DNA from: Treponema sp.
GTDB taxonomy: Bacteria; Spirochaetota; Spirochaetia; Treponematales; Treponemataceae
DNA: 64,000 nt
NCBI GenBank assembly: GCA_017525605.1
Contig: JAFXSM010000042.1
Location: 124,001-188,000 of the forward strand
Direction of reading: 5' to 3'
Part shown: positions 61,569 through 64,000 of the stretch, one piece after another
How the letters are laid out: each line of letters begins with the position of its first letter
Numbering within the stretch: position 1 is the stretch's first letter
Position numbers and translations under genes: made by a program
Notes under the pieces: generated by a model
Databases searched by the model: none
The model's input: the letters and a program-made list of their open reading frames with translations, nothing else
What the model was told of the DNA's origin: nothing

Positions 61569-63842
61569 ATGGATTTGTTTGACGAGGAGAAAGGCGGCAG
61601 GAACGAACCTCTTGCAGCGCGAATGAGACCGAGAAACCTTGACGAATACGTCGGGCAGGAGCATATCGTAGGGAAAGGGCGGCTCCTCCGGCGTGCGATT
61701 CAGGCGGACAGGCTTTCGAGCGTGATTTTCTACGGGCCACCGGGAACAGGCAAGACGACACTCGCGCGGGTAATCGCAAACCACACGAAATCGAATTTCA
61801 TAACGCTGAATGCGGTGCTTTCGGGTGTGGCAGACATCCGCGAGGCGATAAAAAATGCGGACGACTGGAAAAAACTCTACGGAAGGCGCACGATTCTTTT
61901 CGTCGATGAAGTGCACAGATGGAACAAATCTCAGCAGGACGCGCTTCTTCCGTGGGTCGAGAACGGAACGTTCATCCTTATCGGTGCGACAACGGAAAAT
62001 CCGTTTTTCGAGGTGAACAAGGCTCTCGTCTCAAGAAGCCGCGTGTTCTGCCTTGAGCCGCTCACGGACTCGGATTTGATGAAGGCGGCAAAAAACGCGC
62101 TTGGCGATGTCGAACGCGGATACGGCAAATGGAAAGTCACATTCGAGGACGGTGCGCTTGAGCATCTTGTGGAAACGGCGAACGGAGACGCACGAAGCCT
62201 TCTGAACGCGCTGGAGCTTGCTGTGGAAACTACGCCTGAAAAATGGGCACCGCCAGAGAATTCAGAAATCTACGTCTCAAAAGAAGCGTGCGAGGAATCG
62301 ATTCAGAAAAAAGTCGTCCTGTACGACAAAGACGGAGACTACCACTACGACATAATCTCAGCGTTCATAAAATCATTGCGCGGCCGCGACCCCGATGCGG
62401 CGATGTACTGGCTCGCGCGAATGGTGCGTGCTGGCGAATACCCCGAATTCATCTTCCGACGAATGCTCATTTCCGCGTGCGAGGACACGGGACTTGCAGA
62501 CCCGCACGCGATTTCCGTCGTGGAAAGCTGCGCGTCCGCATTCGAGCGAGTTGGACTCCCGGAAGGGCGGTATTTTCTTGCGCACGCAGCCCTTTATCTT
62601 GCCACCGCCCCGAAATCGAATTCGAGCATGGCATTTTTTGATGCGCTTAGCTCGGTCGAAAAGGAAGACGCGGATGTTCCGAACCACTTGAAAGACGGAA
62701 GCAGGGACGCGGAAGGATTCGGGCACGGAGACGGGTACATGTATCCGCACGCGTACAGGGACCACTGGGTCGCGCAGCAGTACCTCCCCGACGCGCTCGT
62801 GGGAAGGGTCTTTTACACGCCGACGGAGCAAGGGTACGAGGCGAAAATCAAGGACGAGGTTCTTGAAAGGCGCGAGATTCAGATTTCCGCGATTCTCGAA
62901 AACATCAACCAGCCGCCGCTCGAATCGAAAGCGAACCTCTGGAACGAAACGCAGATTGCCCACACAGGACGCGCGACTTTTTCGCCGAAGGACGCGCAGA
63001 AAGAAAATTCGCTCGACGCTGCCGAAAAATCTTGGCGGAGCAGACTGGACACAAACAGGGCGGAAGTCCTCACGAAAATCCGAAGCGCGATGATGGAAAT
63101 CGCAAAGCTTGAACGCCACACGCGCTCTCTGATTCTCGATGCGGACGACGGGCTTTTAATATGGCAGGTGCTCAGGAAAACACCGGAAGGCGTGACTTAC
63201 GGGCTTTGCAGGAGCGAGCAGGGAAAAAACATTCTCGAACAGTACGGAAGGACGCTGGACGAACTCGACAAGCCGATTCTCTTTGTGGGAAACATCGAGA
63301 CAATCGAAACAATCGGAAACTTCAAGGAAGAATGCGAAGTCGATGTCGTTTTCATGCGCGACCCGATACGAAGCAGAAGCGACATTGAAAAAATCAGCGA
63401 AAAATTCAAATCCGTGCTTTCAGAAAACGCAAGAATCGTCATCTCTCAGCGGATTCCGAAGAACGGACAAAGAATCAGCTCGTTCGTGGAGAAAATCGCA
63501 GATTCTTCGGTCGTGAAAAAAATGAAGGAAGCGGAATCGAGAATCTATTCGCCTGAAAAAGAGCTCTTTTCGTGGGACGGAAATCTGATTGCGGAAATGC
63601 TCGAAGAAAAAGGCTTCTCCGTGACGCACAAAGCGGAAATCGTCGAGGAGAAAAGGCGAGTCTCGAAAGAGGAAATCGAAAAGTGGTTCGACGGAGAGAA
63701 TCAGTCTTACGGAAAAGAAATCAGAATCTCTCTTTCGGAAAAAGCAGACGAAGTGAAGGACGCACTCGTTCAGATTTCCTCACGGCAGCTTTTCACATGG
63801 AAAAACGAAATCGAATTCTTCGTCCTCGAAAAACGCAGATGA
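61569..63842 (+). CDS. rarA: RarA-like AAA ATPase with C-terminal methyltransferase-like extension
   Basis: A 757-residue protein. The first ~430 residues are RarA/MgsA: RPRNLDEYVGQEHIVG, Walker A FYGPPGTGKTTLA, Walker B RTILFVDEVHRWNK, the sensor IGATTENPFFEV, the clamp-loader-like GDARSLLNALELA, and MYPHAYRDHWVAQQYLP. The remaining ~330 residues form an extra domain with a Rossmann-like strand pattern (PILFVGNIETIETIG, CEVDVVFMRDPI, ARIVISQRIPKNGQR) resembling a SAM methyltransferase but without a clear glycine-rich motif. RarA alone is about 440 residues, so this is a fusion. The start at 61569 follows GAGGGGG. Role: replication-fork maintenance; the extra domain is unassigned. Confidence 0.88.
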   Translation: MDLFDEEKGGRNEPLAARMRPRNLDEYVGQEHIVGKGRLLRRAIQADRLSSVIFYGPPGTGKTTLARVIANHTKSNFITLNAVLSGVADIREAIKNADDWKKLYGRRTILFVDEVHRWNKSQQDALLPWVENGTFILIGATTENPFFEVNKALVSRSRVFCLEPLTDSDLMKAAKNALGDVERGYGKWKVTFEDGALEHLVETANGDARSLLNALELAVETTPEKWAPPENSEIYVSKEACEESIQKKVVLYDKDGDYHYDIISAFIKSLRGRDPDAAMYWLARMVRAGEYPEFIFRRMLISACEDTGLADPHAISVVESCASAFERVGLPEGRYFLAHAALYLATAPKSNSSMAFFDALSSVEKEDADVPNHLKDGSRDAEGFGHGDGYMYPHAYRDHWVAQQYLPDALVGRVFYTPTEQGYEAKIKDEVLERREIQISAILENINQPPLESKANLWNETQIAHTGRATFSPKDAQKENSLDAAEKSWRSRLDTNRAEVLTKIRSAMMEIAKLERHTRSLILDADDGLLIWQVLRKTPEGVTYGLCRSEQGKNILEQYGRTLDELDKPILFVGNIETIETIGNFKEECEVDVVFMRDPIRSRSDIEKISEKFKSVLSENARIVISQRIPKNGQRISSFVEKIADSSVVKKMKEAESRIYSPEKELFSWDGNLIAEMLEEKGFSVTHKAEIVEEKRRVSKEEIEKWFDGENQSYGKEIRISLSEKADEVKDALVQISSRQLFTWKNEIEFFVLEKRR

Positions 63843-63970
63843 TGTTGCCATGCAGAACGTGTTTCGGCATCTCTATGGCGGTTAGGTCATGCGAATGATT
63901 CAAGAATATGATAAGATTCATGCGAATCGGGCGTTGAAACAAATCAGAACGCCGTTATAGGAGTTATAAA

Positions 63971-64000
63971 ATGAATTTTATTTTCTTAGGACCACCAGGA
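63971..64000 (+). CDS. adk: Adenylate kinase (3' partial)
   Basis: Only the first ten codons are in the window: MNFIFLGPPG, the start of the adenylate-kinase P-loop that usually continues into AGKGT. AGGAG lies 9 bases before the start. The rest is beyond the right edge. Confidence 0.72.
   Translation, partial: MNFIFLGPPG

Noticed and set aside
1..64000. CRISPR arrays, tRNA and rRNA genes
   Set aside because: None recognised on either strand; the only regular repeats of 35-45 bases are the type III antitoxin RNA units and the tandem hairpins at 21147.

Overview
The window looks like the chromosome of a host-associated Treponema-type spirochaete. The evidence is gene content: a FliG C-terminal region, a two-helix methyl-accepting chemoreceptor, TRAP transporters, many lipoproteins with spirochaete-style lipoboxes, RND/MMPL exporters, Rpn/PD-(D/E)XK family nucleases, and enzymes for using unsaturated uronates (KdgF-like cupin, KDG-kinase-like PfkB sugar kinase) as in pectin-degrading gut or rumen treponemes. 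The genus is an inference; no rRNA gene lies in the window, and no tRNA or CRISPR array was recognised.

Layout. 0-3.3 kb is a scarred accessory patch: a PIN toxin-antitoxin pair, an Rpn nuclease gene split by one in-frame stop, a lipoprotein, and a toxin-antitoxin remnant with duplicated promoters. 3.3-16.9 kb is mostly core: MMPL exporter, RluA-type pseudouridine synthase, SlyX, a metzincin-like secreted protein, CoaBC, TrpB2, a chemoreceptor, an NlpC/P60 protein, a methyltransferase, a TM2 protein and a histidine phosphatase. 17.0-18.5 kb holds an unusual pair: a RelB/DinJ-like N-terminus fused to FliG middle and C-terminal domains, followed by a membrane-free MotA cytoplasmic-domain homologue. 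18.6-29 kb carries pyrBI, the sugar kinase, a large TPR-CHAT protein, a MATE pump, a CBM48-like protein and metK, then two large inverted-repeat RNA-like structures. 29.2-35.2 kb is a YesM/YesN-type two-component system followed by TRAP dctP-dctQ-dctM and a KdgF-like cupin, probably a uronate uptake module. 35.3-36.1 kb is a type III toxin-antitoxin locus with promoter, RNA repeats, terminator and toxin.

36.2-42.7 kb is the most striking region. Two paralogous two-gene porin operons point away from each other. Between them lie an Mpi-type serine DNA invertase and a dead Rpn fragment, bounded by inverted repeats that include each porin's ribosome-binding site and start codon. A TATAAT promoter element is seen only on the side feeding the left operon, so the locus reads as an ON/OFF promoter-inversion switch that would alternate two outer-membrane porin sets.

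42.7-64 kb holds a possible type I toxin-like peptide with an antisense RNA, a DUF4143 ATPase, a MATE-DUF3261-MMPL-LolA export cluster opposite a GH3-family acyl-adenylase, and an AT-rich island of three secreted proteins (the first with a frameshifted signal peptide). It continues with an acyltransferase, a Gfo/Idh oxidoreductase, Mrp, an M15-type peptidase, folE2, folD, an outer-membrane barrel protein, a lipoprotein, an extended RarA, and the first codons of adk at the right edge.
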